A program made the position numbers and the translations under genes. Under the pieces are notes generated by a model that had not been told where the DNA came from, did not search any database, and saw nothing but the letters and a program-made list of their open reading frames with translations. 64,000 nt of DNA from an uncultured Muribaculaceae bacterium (lineage in GTDB: Bacteria; Bacteroidota; Bacteroidia; Bacteroidales; Muribaculaceae): NCBI GenBank assembly GCA_910578385.1, contig CAJTQV010000009.1, positions 1-64,000 of the forward strand, read 5' to 3'. Positions within the stretch are counted from its first letter, which is position 1; each line of letters opens with the position of its first letter. Positions 7,686-16,209 of the stretch are shown one piece after another.

Positions 7686-8607
7686 GGCAGATTTGCAAAA
7701 TACTAAATCGACAATACCCATGAATGAAGAACGTGTGATTCCGGCTTCAGAACTCATCATCAACGGTGATGGTTCAGTATTTCATATTCATCTGCGTCCG
7801 GAGCAGGTGTGCGACAACATTATATTCGTAGGAGATCCCGGTCGTGTGGACATGGTGGCTTCGATGTTCGATTCAATCGATTTCGAGGTCAGCTCCCGCG
7901 AGTTTCATACAATCGGAGGAAAATATAAGGGAGAACCTGTCATGGCCATTTCCCACGGCATAGGCCCGGACAACATCGAGATTGTTATTACCGAACTCGA
8001 TGCCCTTGTAAATGTGGATTTCGAGACGAGGAAAGTAAAGAAGGAACACCGCACTCTGAACATCGTCCGGGTCGGAACTTCCGGATCACTTCAGGAAGAC
8101 CTGCATATCGGCGACTTCGTAATAGCTGAGAAGGGTATGGGATTCGACGGAATCCTCAATTTCTACGCGGACCGTGACAAGGTGTGCGACCTCGACTTCG
8201 AACGTCAGTTCTGCGAGCATACCGGTTGGATGCGCACATGGGCAGCCCCCTACACAGTCGATGCTGATGCCGCCCTTGTACAGCAGATCGGCCGCGACGA
8301 CATGCTCCGTGGATACACGATTGCTGCGGTAGGATTCTATGCTCCGCAGGGACGATGCGTGCGGCTGCCTCTGGCTGACCCTGATTTGAATGCCAAAATC
8401 GAGAGCTTCCGTTTCAATGGTCGTCCTATCACAAACTTCGAAATGGAATCGGCATGTCTTCAGGGCATGGCAAAACTGCTCGGACACCGGGCCATGACTG
8501 TCTGCTGCATCATTGCGGAGCGTCGCGCAAACAATGCAAACACCGATTACAAACCGAAGGTGCGCGAACTGGTGCAGACAGTACTCGATCGGCTTGTAGA
8601 AAAGTAA
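7684..8607 (+). CDS. Nucleoside phosphorylase, uridine phosphorylase-like
   Basis: A 307-residue member of the PNP/UDP phosphorylase superfamily, which splits nucleosides with phosphate to base and ribose-1-phosphate for salvage. Visible motifs are GDPGRVD (phosphate loop), ISHGIGPDNIEI, VRVGTSGSL and NFEMESA, the nucleoside-binding Glu-Met-Glu of uridine phosphorylases. Purine or pyrimidine preference cannot be settled by eye; the layout favours uridine phosphorylase. Two starts are possible: ATG 7684, overlapping a perfect palindrome, and ATG 7720 (MNEERVIPASELI), which gives a 295-residue product. It is followed after 25 nt by tpx. Confidence 0.92.
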   Translation: MADLQNTKSTIPMNEERVIPASELIINGDGSVFHIHLRPEQVCDNIIFVGDPGRVDMVASMFDSIDFEVSSREFHTIGGKYKGEPVMAISHGIGPDNIEIVITELDALVNVDFETRKVKKEHRTLNIVRVGTSGSLQEDLHIGDFVIAEKGMGFDGILNFYADRDKVCDLDFERQFCEHTGWMRTWAAPYTVDADAALVQQIGRDDMLRGYTIAAVGFYAPQGRCVRLPLADPDLNAKIESFRFNGRPITNFEMESACLQGMAKLLGHRAMTVCCIIAERRANNANTDYKPKVRELVQTVLDRLVEK

Positions 8608-8632
8608 ATATCAACAAATTAATTTATTAACT

Positions 8633-9130
8633 ATGGAAACAGTATATTTCAAAGACATTCCCATGACACTCAGTGGCGAGCTTCCCAAAGCCGGAGAACA
8701 GGCTCCCGGATTCTCACTCACAGCACAGGATCTTTCGGAGATCACACTCGACTCTCTTCGTGGCAAGAGAGTGGTCCTCAACATATTCCCAAGTCTTGAC
8801 ACCGATGTATGCGCCGCTTCGGTGCGCCGCTTCAATCAGGATGCAGCAGCTTTACCCGATACCAAGGTTCTCTGCGTGTCAATGGACCTGCCTTTTGCCG
8901 CAGCACGTTTCTGCTCTATCAACGGAATAGAGAACGTGGCCACAGCATCAGGTTTCCGTTCCGACTTCGGCAAGACCTACGGTGTGGAACTTGCCGATGG
9001 TCCTCTCAAGGGCCTTTATGCACGTGCTCTTGTAGTTATTGACGAGAATGGCAAGGTGCTCGGCACCTCACTCAGCCGTCAGATTACGGAAGAACCTGAC
9101 TACGAGTTCGTCAAAAGCCTGTTGAAGTAA
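8633..9130 (+). CDS. tpx: Thiol peroxidase (Tpx, atypical 2-Cys peroxiredoxin)
   Basis: A 165-residue peroxiredoxin that reduces peroxides, recycled by thioredoxin. The peroxidatic Cys60 lies in PSLDTDVCAASVRRF, almost identical to the canonical Tpx motif, and the resolving Cys94 in ARFCSINGIENV. Length and motif spacing match the Tpx subfamily. Expected in the cytoplasm, protecting this anaerobe from peroxide. It sits 25 nt after the nucleoside phosphorylase and 11 nt before an SDR gene, so the three may form one transcript; no separate promoter was seen in the short gaps. Confidence 0.97.
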   Translation: METVYFKDIPMTLSGELPKAGEQAPGFSLTAQDLSEITLDSLRGKRVVLNIFPSLDTDVCAASVRRFNQDAAALPDTKVLCVSMDLPFAAARFCSINGIENVATASGFRSDFGKTYGVELADGPLKGLYARALVVIDENGKVLGTSLSRQITEEPDYEFVKSLLK

Positions 9131-9141
9131 GCATTCCGGTC

Positions 9142-9957
9142 ATGAAAAGGGTGCTTATAATGGGTGCATCCTCAGGCATCGGCCTGAGGGTGGCCGAGGC
9201 TTTTGCCTCACGCGGAATAAAGGTCGGTATGGCCGCGCGCCATACGGAGACCATGCGCGAACTGAAAAAGAAATATCCCGACAATGTGGAATACATGTCG
9301 ATAGATGTCACTCATGCCGATGCTCCCGACAAGATGCAGAATCTGATTGACAAGATGGGAGGCATGGACATTTACTTCCATGTGTCGGGCATCGGATATG
9401 AGAATCTCAAGCTTGATCCGCAGCGGGAGGTTGACATCATATCGACCAATGCCGGTGGTTTTGTCAGAATGATATGCACAGCCTACCGTTACTTCCGCGA
9501 CAACCACCGCAAGGGTCATATCGCCGCTGTAACCAGCGTGGCGGGAACCAACGGTATAGGTCGGCTTTCGGCATATTCTGCCTCAAAGAAGTGCGCACAG
9601 ACATATCTCGTTGCACTTGAGCAGCTCGCAAACGCCGAGAAGGCCGATGTGACTTTCACCGACATCCGTCCGGGGTGGGTAAAGACTCCGCTTCTTGTGC
9701 CCGGTCTTAAATATCCTATGGAGATGACACTCGACTATGCGGTACCTCTGATTATCAAGGCTATCGTGCGTCGCCCGAGGGTAGCTGTAATCGACTGGCG
9801 GTGGAACATCGTTGTCGGACTCTGGCGGATGATTCCCAATTTCATCTGGACAAGGGTTAACATGGAGATATCCAGCCCCGACAAATCTCTGCCGGCTCCC
9901 GGCACGAAACCATTCCCGTCCGCTGCCAAAGAGGAGAAGGAAGCACGGCAGGTATAG
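9142..9957 (+). CDS. Short-chain dehydrogenase/reductase
   Basis: A 271-residue NAD(P)-dependent oxidoreductase. The N-terminal GASSGIG glycine motif binds the cofactor; SID (VTHAD) follows strand 3. The active site has the Tyr145-x-x-x-Lys149 pair in AYSASKK, preceded by a Ser in AVTSVAG. The C-terminal ~40 residues (VVGLWRMIPNFIWTRV and a Lys-rich tail) look membrane-peripheral, as in DltE/YqjQ-like SDRs. The substrate is unknown. The gene ends before a strong two-way terminator. Confidence 0.92.
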   Translation: MKRVLIMGASSGIGLRVAEAFASRGIKVGMAARHTETMRELKKKYPDNVEYMSIDVTHADAPDKMQNLIDKMGGMDIYFHVSGIGYENLKLDPQREVDIISTNAGGFVRMICTAYRYFRDNHRKGHIAAVTSVAGTNGIGRLSAYSASKKCAQTYLVALEQLANAEKADVTFTDIRPGWVKTPLLVPGLKYPMEMTLDYAVPLIIKAIVRRPRVAVIDWRWNIVVGLWRMIPNFIWTRVNMEISSPDKSLPAPGTKPFPSAAKEEKEARQV

Positions 9958-9993
9958 ATGATATATGCACAAGTCAATGTGCTGTAAAATAAG

Positions 9994-10033
9994 TAAAAGT
10001 GGGATTTTGCCATTGTGCAAAGTCCCACTTTTA
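9994..10033. terminator. Bidirectional terminator between SDR and lipoprotein genes
   Basis: TAAAAGTGGGA and TCCCACTTTTA pair perfectly over 11 bp; TTTTGC/GCAAAG extends the stem inward to a 6-nt loop. The A and T ends give T tracts on both strands, fitting two convergent genes. Confidence 0.92.
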
Positions 10034-10051
10034 TAATTGTTAACTCAGGGG

Positions 10052-10570
10052 TTACTTTCCGTTCTGAATCATCGAAGTGATTTTTTCAAGCACTTCCATG
10101 GCGGTTCCTGTAGACTTCGGAGTCTTGTCGAAGTCGATCCTTATCTTCGATTCGTTTTTATCGAATGTCAGCGTATAGAATGTGCTGTCGGTAGAGATCG
10201 TGACGGGCTTCCCCTTTGAGTCGGCAGAAACATACACTCCGCTGTCATTCTTTTCGAACGGACGCTCAAGAACCACTTTGTAGTCTATTTTTGCACGGTT
10301 TCCGTTCTCATATACGTAGAGTGCAGACTGTTCCGGGCTGAGGGCGATAAGCATACGTCCGTCGAACTTGCCGGAACGTGCTGAAGGTCCGGTGATATCA
10401 TATGCAGTGGCATCATACTGGCCGCTTGCCACCGGCTGAGATTCGTCAAAAGCTGCGGTGTCGGTCACTGTGCTGTCGGAAGTTGCGGTTTCGCCACCTT
10501 TGCTTCCGCAGGATGTCGTGCATGTCAGGGCGAGTGCGGTCAATGCCGCAAACAGAATTTTCTTTCTCAT
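10052..10570 (-). CDS. Hypothetical lipoprotein
   Basis: A 172-residue protein with a lipoprotein signal peptide: a charged MRKK start, a hydrophobic core and the lipobox TTSCGS with Cys21 as the lipidation site. A Ser/Thr/Asp-rich linker (ETATSDSTVTDTAAF) precedes a ~130-residue beta-rich domain with many Asp/Lys residues. I recognise no family beyond a Bacteroidales secreted lipoprotein. It lies 17 nt after the AlbA_2 gene on the same strand and ends at a terminator, so the two are probably one transcript, which may link their roles. Confidence 0.8.
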   Translation of the reverse strand: MRKKILFAALTALALTCTTSCGSKGGETATSDSTVTDTAAFDESQPVASGQYDATAYDITGPSARSGKFDGRMLIALSPEQSALYVYENGNRAKIDYKVVLERPFEKNDSGVYVSADSKGKPVTISTDSTFYTLTFDKNESKIRIDFDKTPKSTGTAMEVLEKITSMIQNGK

Positions 10571-10587
10571 TGCTGTCGTTTTATCGG

Positions 10588-13047
10588 TTAACGTTTATAT
10601 TTCATTATTTCCTCAACCATTCCCGGTGTGATAACAACCGTGCGCCCGCTTTGTCTCACATACGAATCCTCAATTCCTACCGGGCGGTCCTTCTTGTCAG
10701 CCGACAGACGGATTATCTTCCTCTGGTACGGACTTACCTTAATCCTGAGAATTGTGCGTCCCTCGGCATTTGTTTCGGGGAATGTGTCTATATGTGTATT
10801 TGCAATCTCCGAAGGGTCTTTTGAGCCATCCACCTCTGCAAAAGCGCGGGTGAGTATACGTTGTATGTACAGACGGTAGTGGTCAATGTCGCGTGTCGAG
10901 ATATATCGCCGTGCATGCAGCTCTCGCATATCATCTTCAAGCCCTGCGGCGTATCCTTCGTCGTTTACACCAATCAGCAGGTCTCCGCCTGAACGGGAGT
11001 TCAGGAAGCCGCATACGGCCTTGATGATAGCCCATTTCTGGAGTTCCGGATCCACGATGTCCTGCGGCGATTTGCGCTGGTTGTAGGGAGGAAACACCGC
11101 CGAGGACTTGAATTCCTGGGTTATGCTCTCCACGCCGTAGTAGGTGCGGTCGTTGAGAATTGAGACATATTCATCCTCAACATTCAGCATTCTCGCTATC
11201 GATTGCTTGATGTTGTTGAGCTCAGACTCGTCGATGATGTCAATCAGATTGTTTGATGCGGTGACCAGAGCCTCGACCTTGTCATGAACATTGGTATGAG
11301 TGTTCGAGGCGAGCAGGGGAGAGGACTTGATTACGTTCCTCTTTTTGTAACGGGTCAGAGTCCCGACCATCTTCTCGCGCACTCGGGCTTCTTCGCTGTC
11401 CTCAAGAATCTTGGGCACAGAGAGCGGCTTGATATCCCCGTTTGATGCAAACTGCACAAGCTCGTAAAGGTAGCTGTTTTCGTACTCTATGTATGCAAGT
11501 TCCTCTTTCCGCCCGGTCATCTTGCATATCATCGCGGCGGCCGTGTTGTATTCAAGGCGTGCGAGACATGACACCTTGCCGCAATTGCCTATCCTGTAAA
11601 TGACAGGAACGAGCAGGGAGCACTCATCGGCTTCTGCAGGCTCAAATTCGCCTGTGCAACCCTCGCCGAAATCCTCGGCTTCCGCGCGCGAGTGTTCCAG
11701 GAACTTGTCGAGCATTACGTCGTCGGCCTCATCGGCTGTGAATGTGGCTCCGTCATAATCCGTGCCGAAGAGATCGTAAGGTTCTCCATACATGTTGAAT
11801 TCATCCTTGTACATATCCGGAGCATCCTTGTAAGTCTTGAGCACAATAGGAATCTTCTCGCTGATAGATTGATAGAACAGTTCTTTCTCTTCGTCGTCAA
11901 GCTGCTCTATCTTCGATTTGTCAATTCCGACATGCATGCCATCCTCGGTGAGCCATTCCGTGCCGTTGGGGTAGTAACTCATGAAGATGGCGAGACGTTC
12001 TTCCGAAGGACATCCGCACGCATATTTGCGGTAGAAATCCTCGAACGCGTCATATATCTCGAACATATATGATTCGCGGTTCGAACGGTAGACCATGATA
12101 ATGTCACCGACATTGAGTTTTTCTTTAACAGCCGTCATCTTCGGACGGCGCGGGGGCATCTCAAGCAGAATCTTTCCGGCGAGTTTCTGATGTCGCGGGT
12201 CAATTGTCTCAGCCTCCATTCTCCAGCCGAATTTCGAGGTGATTCTGACCGGGAACGGGTCATCGAATCCGTATGCCTCGCGGGTGGCTACCGGGGCTGA
12301 TTTGTATTGCTCCTGTTTCTTGAGAAGACGGAGTGTGGTGTTGTACAGTTTAGAGAAGTCGGCGGTATATTCAAAATTCTCTTTAGCTGTCAGCACGCGC
12401 ATCAGCGACGGCAATTCATAGAGCACCTCGTATTTGTCCTGCACGTATTTGGCGCGGTTTGTAATCGACAGGTCAAGTATTCCTGTGGGAGGAATCACCA
12501 GAAGCCCGTTGTTCTCCAAATAATGGTAAGGATCTGCAGGGGCAGCCTCGGCAAACCTCATGCCCTTGATTCTGAACATGAGCAGCAGCTCATTTATGCG
12601 TTCGTTGGAAATGTCATTCCATGTGATGCCGATGTTTACCAGGCGGCGGCGTCTGAGGCAGTTTACGATTATATTGTAAAGACTTGAAAGTGTGTCGAAA
12701 TCAAGATTTATATCTGACTTGGCGAGAAGAGTTGTGAGAGTGAGTATAGTTGAGTAAGGAGTCTTGCCGGCTTTATGCGAGGCGAGTATATGTGCGCACA
12801 TCAGTCTTATGGAAAGCGAGATTTCATACTCATGCTCTACACGTTTGTAAAACGGTGTGTCCTTAATTCTTGAGCCGATGTCATCAATTAGCTGACGCAT
12901 ACATTCAAGAGTCGAGTCGTAATCATGATTGTCCTCATCCTGTGAATACTCATAATGGTTAAGGTAAACGATTAGGTTTTCAAAATTGTCAAGAATGTAA
13001 TCTTTCCTGACTTGCAGCCAGAACTGTGGCCGGTTGTAAAAAGCCAT
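10588..13047 (-). CDS. Large AlbA_2-domain (Schlafen-like) protein
   Basis: An 819-residue cytoplasmic protein. Only the C-terminal ~170 residues are recognisable: an AlbA_2 / Schlafen-like putative nucleic-acid or ATP-binding fold, with EFKSS near residue 645, then FLNSRSGGDLLIGVNDEG (around 682-699) and the late SYVRQSGRTVVITPGMVEEIM. The preceding ~600 residues are acidic, largely helical in appearance, have no signal peptide or membrane segment, and match nothing I know. Proteins with this domain occur as transcriptional regulators and in defence-associated loci, but no partner genes here suggest defence. It heads a two-gene unit with the downstream lipoprotein. Confidence 0.85.
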   Translation of the reverse strand: MAFYNRPQFWLQVRKDYILDNFENLIVYLNHYEYSQDEDNHDYDSTLECMRQLIDDIGSRIKDTPFYKRVEHEYEISLSIRLMCAHILASHKAGKTPYSTILTLTTLLAKSDINLDFDTLSSLYNIIVNCLRRRRLVNIGITWNDISNERINELLLMFRIKGMRFAEAAPADPYHYLENNGLLVIPPTGILDLSITNRAKYVQDKYEVLYELPSLMRVLTAKENFEYTADFSKLYNTTLRLLKKQEQYKSAPVATREAYGFDDPFPVRITSKFGWRMEAETIDPRHQKLAGKILLEMPPRRPKMTAVKEKLNVGDIIMVYRSNRESYMFEIYDAFEDFYRKYACGCPSEERLAIFMSYYPNGTEWLTEDGMHVGIDKSKIEQLDDEEKELFYQSISEKIPIVLKTYKDAPDMYKDEFNMYGEPYDLFGTDYDGATFTADEADDVMLDKFLEHSRAEAEDFGEGCTGEFEPAEADECSLLVPVIYRIGNCGKVSCLARLEYNTAAAMICKMTGRKEELAYIEYENSYLYELVQFASNGDIKPLSVPKILEDSEEARVREKMVGTLTRYKKRNVIKSSPLLASNTHTNVHDKVEALVTASNNLIDIIDESELNNIKQSIARMLNVEDEYVSILNDRTYYGVESITQEFKSSAVFPPYNQRKSPQDIVDPELQKWAIIKAVCGFLNSRSGGDLLIGVNDEGYAAGLEDDMRELHARRYISTRDIDHYRLYIQRILTRAFAEVDGSKDPSEIANTHIDTFPETNAEGRTILRIKVSPYQRKIIRLSADKKDRPVGIEDSYVRQSGRTVVITPGMVEEIMKYKR

Positions 13048-13117
13048 AATTTTATAAAATTTTGATAATTAATACTATAACCCGTAGTGCAGACTTGCCT
13101 TCCGGATGTATGTCTCA

Positions 13118-13125
13118 CAAATATA
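13118..13125 (-). promoter_or_regulatory. -7 box (TATATTTG) for the AlbA_2 gene
   Basis: CAAATATA on the plus strand reads TATATTTG on the minus strand, ~70 nt upstream of the ATG. A TTTC lies at about the -33 position (three of four matches). Confidence 0.6.
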
Positions 13126-13191
13126 GTAAAAAAATTGTATATGTGAAATAAATTTATACTAAATGTTAAAAATTGTCAGTGACTCTATCAC

Positions 13192-13238
13192 AAAAAGTCC
13201 GGTTTCTGCAATCTTTCATGTGTGATTGCAGAAACCGG
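13192..13238 (-). terminator. Terminator after the Crp/Fnr gene
   Basis: CCGGTTTCTGCAATC (13199-13213) pairs perfectly over 15 bp with GATTGCAGAAACCGG (13224-13238). On the minus strand it is followed by ACTTTTT, and it begins 30 nt after the regulator's stop codon. Confidence 0.92.
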
Positions 13239-13267
13239 ATAATGATGTTCTCAGAAAAGTCGGAGCG

Positions 13268-13969
13268 TCAGCCGAACTTGGAAATCTTCCTTAGCTGTGG
13301 CTCGTTGACTATGCGTATTCGCCGACCGTCGACGAGTATGAGCTTTTCAGATACAAATGTCGTAAGGGTACGGATGGCGTTCGAAGTGGTCATGTTCGAC
13401 AGATTCGCAAGATCCTCGCGGCTCATGTAGATTTTAAGCGTCGAACCATCGGCCTCATAACCGTAGTTGTCAGCCAGCAGGAGGAGCGATTCCGCCAGGC
13501 GGCCACGGATATGCTTTTGCGTAAGGTTGATGATTTTGGTGTCGGCACCACCAAGATTACGTGAGAGCTCATGTATGAAGAAGAGTGCAAGATTGTTGTT
13601 CTTGCGGATGATCTCCTCTACAATCTTCATCGGCACTATACCGATCACAGACGGCTCGAAAGCTGCGGCCGACGATACATATGGCTCGCGTGCGAAATAG
13701 GCACGGTAGCCGAAATACTGTACCGGACGGTACAGACGGAGTATCTGAACACGGTCGCCGATTCCGCTTTTGAAGAGTTTTACCTTGCCTTCAAGAAGGC
13801 AGTAAAGGTTCTCGGGCGTCTCTGATTCCGCGTAGATTATGTGGTTCTTCTTGTAACGCTCATAATGGAAGTTCTCGGCTATGACACGTTTTTCGTCCTG
13901 AGTGAGGGCGTTCCATAACTCGGCAAGGTCGTCGCCGATGATGCGTTCCAGGGTGCTCTTCTTTATCAT
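13268..13969 (-). CDS. Crp/Fnr family transcriptional regulator
   Basis: A 233-residue regulator. Residues ~20-140 form a cyclic-nucleotide-binding-like beta-barrel (IIYAESETPENLYCLLEGKVKLF), followed by the dimerisation helix and a winged helix-turn-helix around LANLSNMTTSNAIRTLTTFVSE. The Fnr iron-sulfur cysteines are absent from the N-terminus, so redox sensing by a cluster is unlikely; the effector is unknown. It is transcribed alone, ends at a strong hairpin terminator, and its -7 box lies ~125 nt upstream. It follows the men operon on the same strand. Confidence 0.93.
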   Translation of the reverse strand: MIKKSTLERIIGDDLAELWNALTQDEKRVIAENFHYERYKKNHIIYAESETPENLYCLLEGKVKLFKSGIGDRVQILRLYRPVQYFGYRAYFAREPYVSSAAAFEPSVIGIVPMKIVEEIIRKNNNLALFFIHELSRNLGGADTKIINLTQKHIRGRLAESLLLLADNYGYEADGSTLKIYMSREDLANLSNMTTSNAIRTLTTFVSEKLILVDGRRIRIVNEPQLRKISKFG

Positions 13970-14095
13970 ACAATTGTGTTGGTGATCCTACTCTGAAGAT
14001 CGGTTATCCAAACCATGGCATTCTCAATAAGTCCTGTTATTGCACTTTTTTGAGCATTTACTTAGGTTTAAACCGCTCTTGTATGTTTTACAACA

Positions 14096-14103
14096 CAAAT
14101 TTA
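14096..14103 (-). promoter_or_regulatory. -7 box (TAAATTTG) for the Crp/Fnr gene
   Basis: CAAATTTA on the plus strand is TAAATTTG on the minus strand, giving a leader of ~120 nt. The 242-nt gap 13970-14211 holds no gene; it is AT-rich and shows no clear terminator for menE. Confidence 0.5.
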
Positions 14104-14211
14104 CAACATTTTCTTAAAACATAAAATTAATTGGCTAAATTTTCCACGCTTTTTTCCTATTCGGGCGTAAATCCCCCTCATTTCGGCACAATCAAAGCTC
14201 CGCAAGATGGG

Positions 14212-15153
14212 TTACAGTATGTTTTTTCTCTTTTTCTTACCGTTTTCGGTTGTCGGCACATTCTGATGCAGGATTTCTTTGGGTACCCATGCTTTAGGTA
14301 AACATTCCTTGCATCTTGATATAATTTTTGTATCTGAGGCCCGGTCTTCACCATCTTCGATAATCATAATGACCCGCTCGCCCCATTTGTTGTCGGGAAC
14401 GGACGTTATGAGAACCGGCACGCCGAAGGTCGCTTCGAGAATCTCCTCTGCTTGCTCAGGGTGAATTTTAATTCCTCCGGATATGATTACGTTGTCGTAA
14501 CGTCCGGTCACGACAAATTCCCGTTGGCCAATTATTCTTACGATGTCGTTTGTGACAATCTTCTGCCAGCCTTCCATTTCGATTACAAGACGCGATTCGC
14601 CGTCAACCCCGGTTGAAATGCCGTCGAGCACTCGGAATGGAGAGGGAGGGTCGGTGACTCGGCGCAGAGCTATGTGCGATGCCGTCTCGGTCATGCCGTA
14701 GGTTTCCCAAGCGTTGAGTCCCGATTCTTCTATGCGACGGCGGAGTGCTGCGGGTATGGCTGAGCCTCCGATAATGATAGCCCGGATTTCAGGCATCATG
14801 TCCATGTGCGACAGAATGTACTCCATCTGTGAGGGTACAACTGCAAGCAAATCTATAGCATCTTGTCCCGCTTGCATCAGCGGGCGGTTTGACGGCGTTT
14901 CCCATGTGAGCCGAGCACCGGTCTCCTCTGCTCTTACGGCCATCATCTTGCCCCCTATGAAGTCGGGTGATATGCAGGAATGAAGATGTGAAAACCGGTC
15001 AAGACCGAAATGTCTTACGGTGCGCAAGGCACTCTTCGACATCTCGGTCTTGGGTAACAATATGGATTTAGGTGTGCCGGTCGAACCTGATGTCCTGCAT
15101 TGCACGTCTGTTCCGGTGTCACGCCACTGCTTCAGGAATTCTTCGTAGGTCAT
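14212..15153 (-). CDS. menE: o-Succinylbenzoate-CoA ligase, short form (MenE)
   Basis: A 313-residue AMP-forming ligase that activates o-succinylbenzoate with CoA in menaquinone synthesis. The ATP loop TSGSTGTPKSILLP lies near residue 21, followed by YGMTETASHIA and the hinge region VVTGRYDNVIISGGIKIHP; a Lys-rich end (TTENGKKKRKNIL) should carry the adenylation lysine. Typical MenE proteins have 450-490 residues; this one lacks the ~100-150 residues normally before the ATP loop, as in other Bacteroidales proteins I recall. It overlaps the upstream menC by 4 nt, so the cluster context is firm. Confidence 0.9.
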   Translation of the reverse strand: MTYEEFLKQWRDTGTDVQCRTSGSTGTPKSILLPKTEMSKSALRTVRHFGLDRFSHLHSCISPDFIGGKMMAVRAEETGARLTWETPSNRPLMQAGQDAIDLLAVVPSQMEYILSHMDMMPEIRAIIIGGSAIPAALRRRIEESGLNAWETYGMTETASHIALRRVTDPPSPFRVLDGISTGVDGESRLVIEMEGWQKIVTNDIVRIIGQREFVVTGRYDNVIISGGIKIHPEQAEEILEATFGVPVLITSVPDNKWGERVIMIIEDGEDRASDTKIISRCKECLPKAWVPKEILHQNVPTTENGKKKRKNIL

Positions 15154-16208
15154 TCTCTCCAGTCAAGAGCGGCGAGTTGCCGACGGTCAAGGCTTTCCGC
15201 TGTATTATATCTGAGCTTGTCTCCGTCAAGATAGAGCGGAGACGTGAAGTTATTGGTGAATACCCCTCCTGTCCCGAGTCCTTGGGGGATTGAGGTGTGA
15301 AGTGTGGCCACCCATTGCGCAAGGGCGTTCAGACCGATATTCGATTCGAGCGATGAAGTCACCCACCAGCCGATATTTCTTTCCTCGGCAAGATCAATCC
15401 ATTCCTGCGCTCCTGAGTATCCGCCTATGAGTGTCGGTTTTAGGACGATATAGGCGGGTTTAATCTCATCGAGCGTGCGGGCTTTCTCCTCGCGAGTGAA
15501 TTTGCCTATCAGTTCCTCGTCGAGAGCTATCGGTAGCGGCGACACGTCGCAAAGGAACCGCATCAGCATCGGGTTCCCGGCTTTGATCGGTTGCTCTATT
15601 GAATGTACGTCGAGGTCGGCGAGGCGTTTCAGTCTCGGTATGGCATTGTCCATGTCGAAGCCTCCGTTGGCATCGACGCGGATTTCAATCCGGTCGCGGC
15701 TGTAACGGTCTCGGATATATTGGATCATATCGACCTCCTTGCGCCAGTCTATAGCTCCGATTTTCAGTTTTATGCAGCGGAATCCTGAGGCAAGTTTCTG
15801 CTCTATGCGCTCGATCATCTTGTCGTAGTCTCCCATCCACACGAGACCGTTGATTTCTATCGAGCTCTCGCCATGCACGAATGGAGACTCGAAGTACACG
15901 CCTTGGCATCCGCCGGTGTAGTCGCGTATGGCCTGCTCAAGTCCGAATTGAAGCGACGGGAACTTCAACAGGTCTGTCTGAAGACCGAGACGTATGTTCG
16001 CCTGAAGTTCCATCAGCTTGAAGAAGAAACGGTCGTCTGCCTCGGGGGAGAGCCCGGGGAAGATTCCGGCTTCACCGATACCGAATCTGTCAGGTTCCGA
16101 CTCGTCGAAGATTCGCAATATACATGTAATCTTCTCGGTCATGACACCGCGCGATGTACCGCCCGGCTCGTTGAACTTAAGCACGTATGGTGCGAACTGT
16201 AACCTCAT
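15150..16208 (-). CDS. menC: o-Succinylbenzoate synthase (MenC)
   Basis: A 352-residue enolase-superfamily enzyme that dehydrates SHCHC to o-succinylbenzoate. The catalytic pattern is visible: a Lys pair in CIKLKIGAIDW, metal ligands in VDANGG, HSIEQPI and ALDEE, and a late Lys in YIVLKPTLIGG. The open frame runs 38 codons further upstream into menB, but MRLQFAPYVLKF at 16208 is the natural start: it follows the menB stop by one base and matches family N-termini. The stop overlaps the menE start by 4 nt. Confidence 0.94.
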   Translation of the reverse strand: MRLQFAPYVLKFNEPGGTSRGVMTEKITCILRIFDESEPDRFGIGEAGIFPGLSPEADDRFFFKLMELQANIRLGLQTDLLKFPSLQFGLEQAIRDYTGGCQGVYFESPFVHGESSIEINGLVWMGDYDKMIERIEQKLASGFRCIKLKIGAIDWRKEVDMIQYIRDRYSRDRIEIRVDANGGFDMDNAIPRLKRLADLDVHSIEQPIKAGNPMLMRFLCDVSPLPIALDEELIGKFTREEKARTLDEIKPAYIVLKPTLIGGYSGAQEWIDLAEERNIGWWVTSSLESNIGLNALAQWVATLHTSIPQGLGTGGVFTNNFTSPLYLDGDKLRYNTAESLDRRQLAALDWRE

Positions 16209-16209
16209 C

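Noticed and set aside
10588..13047. A defence island around the AlbA_2 protein
   Set aside because: Neighbours are a lipoprotein and a Crp regulator; no restriction, toxin or nuclease partner is present, so a defence role is not supported.
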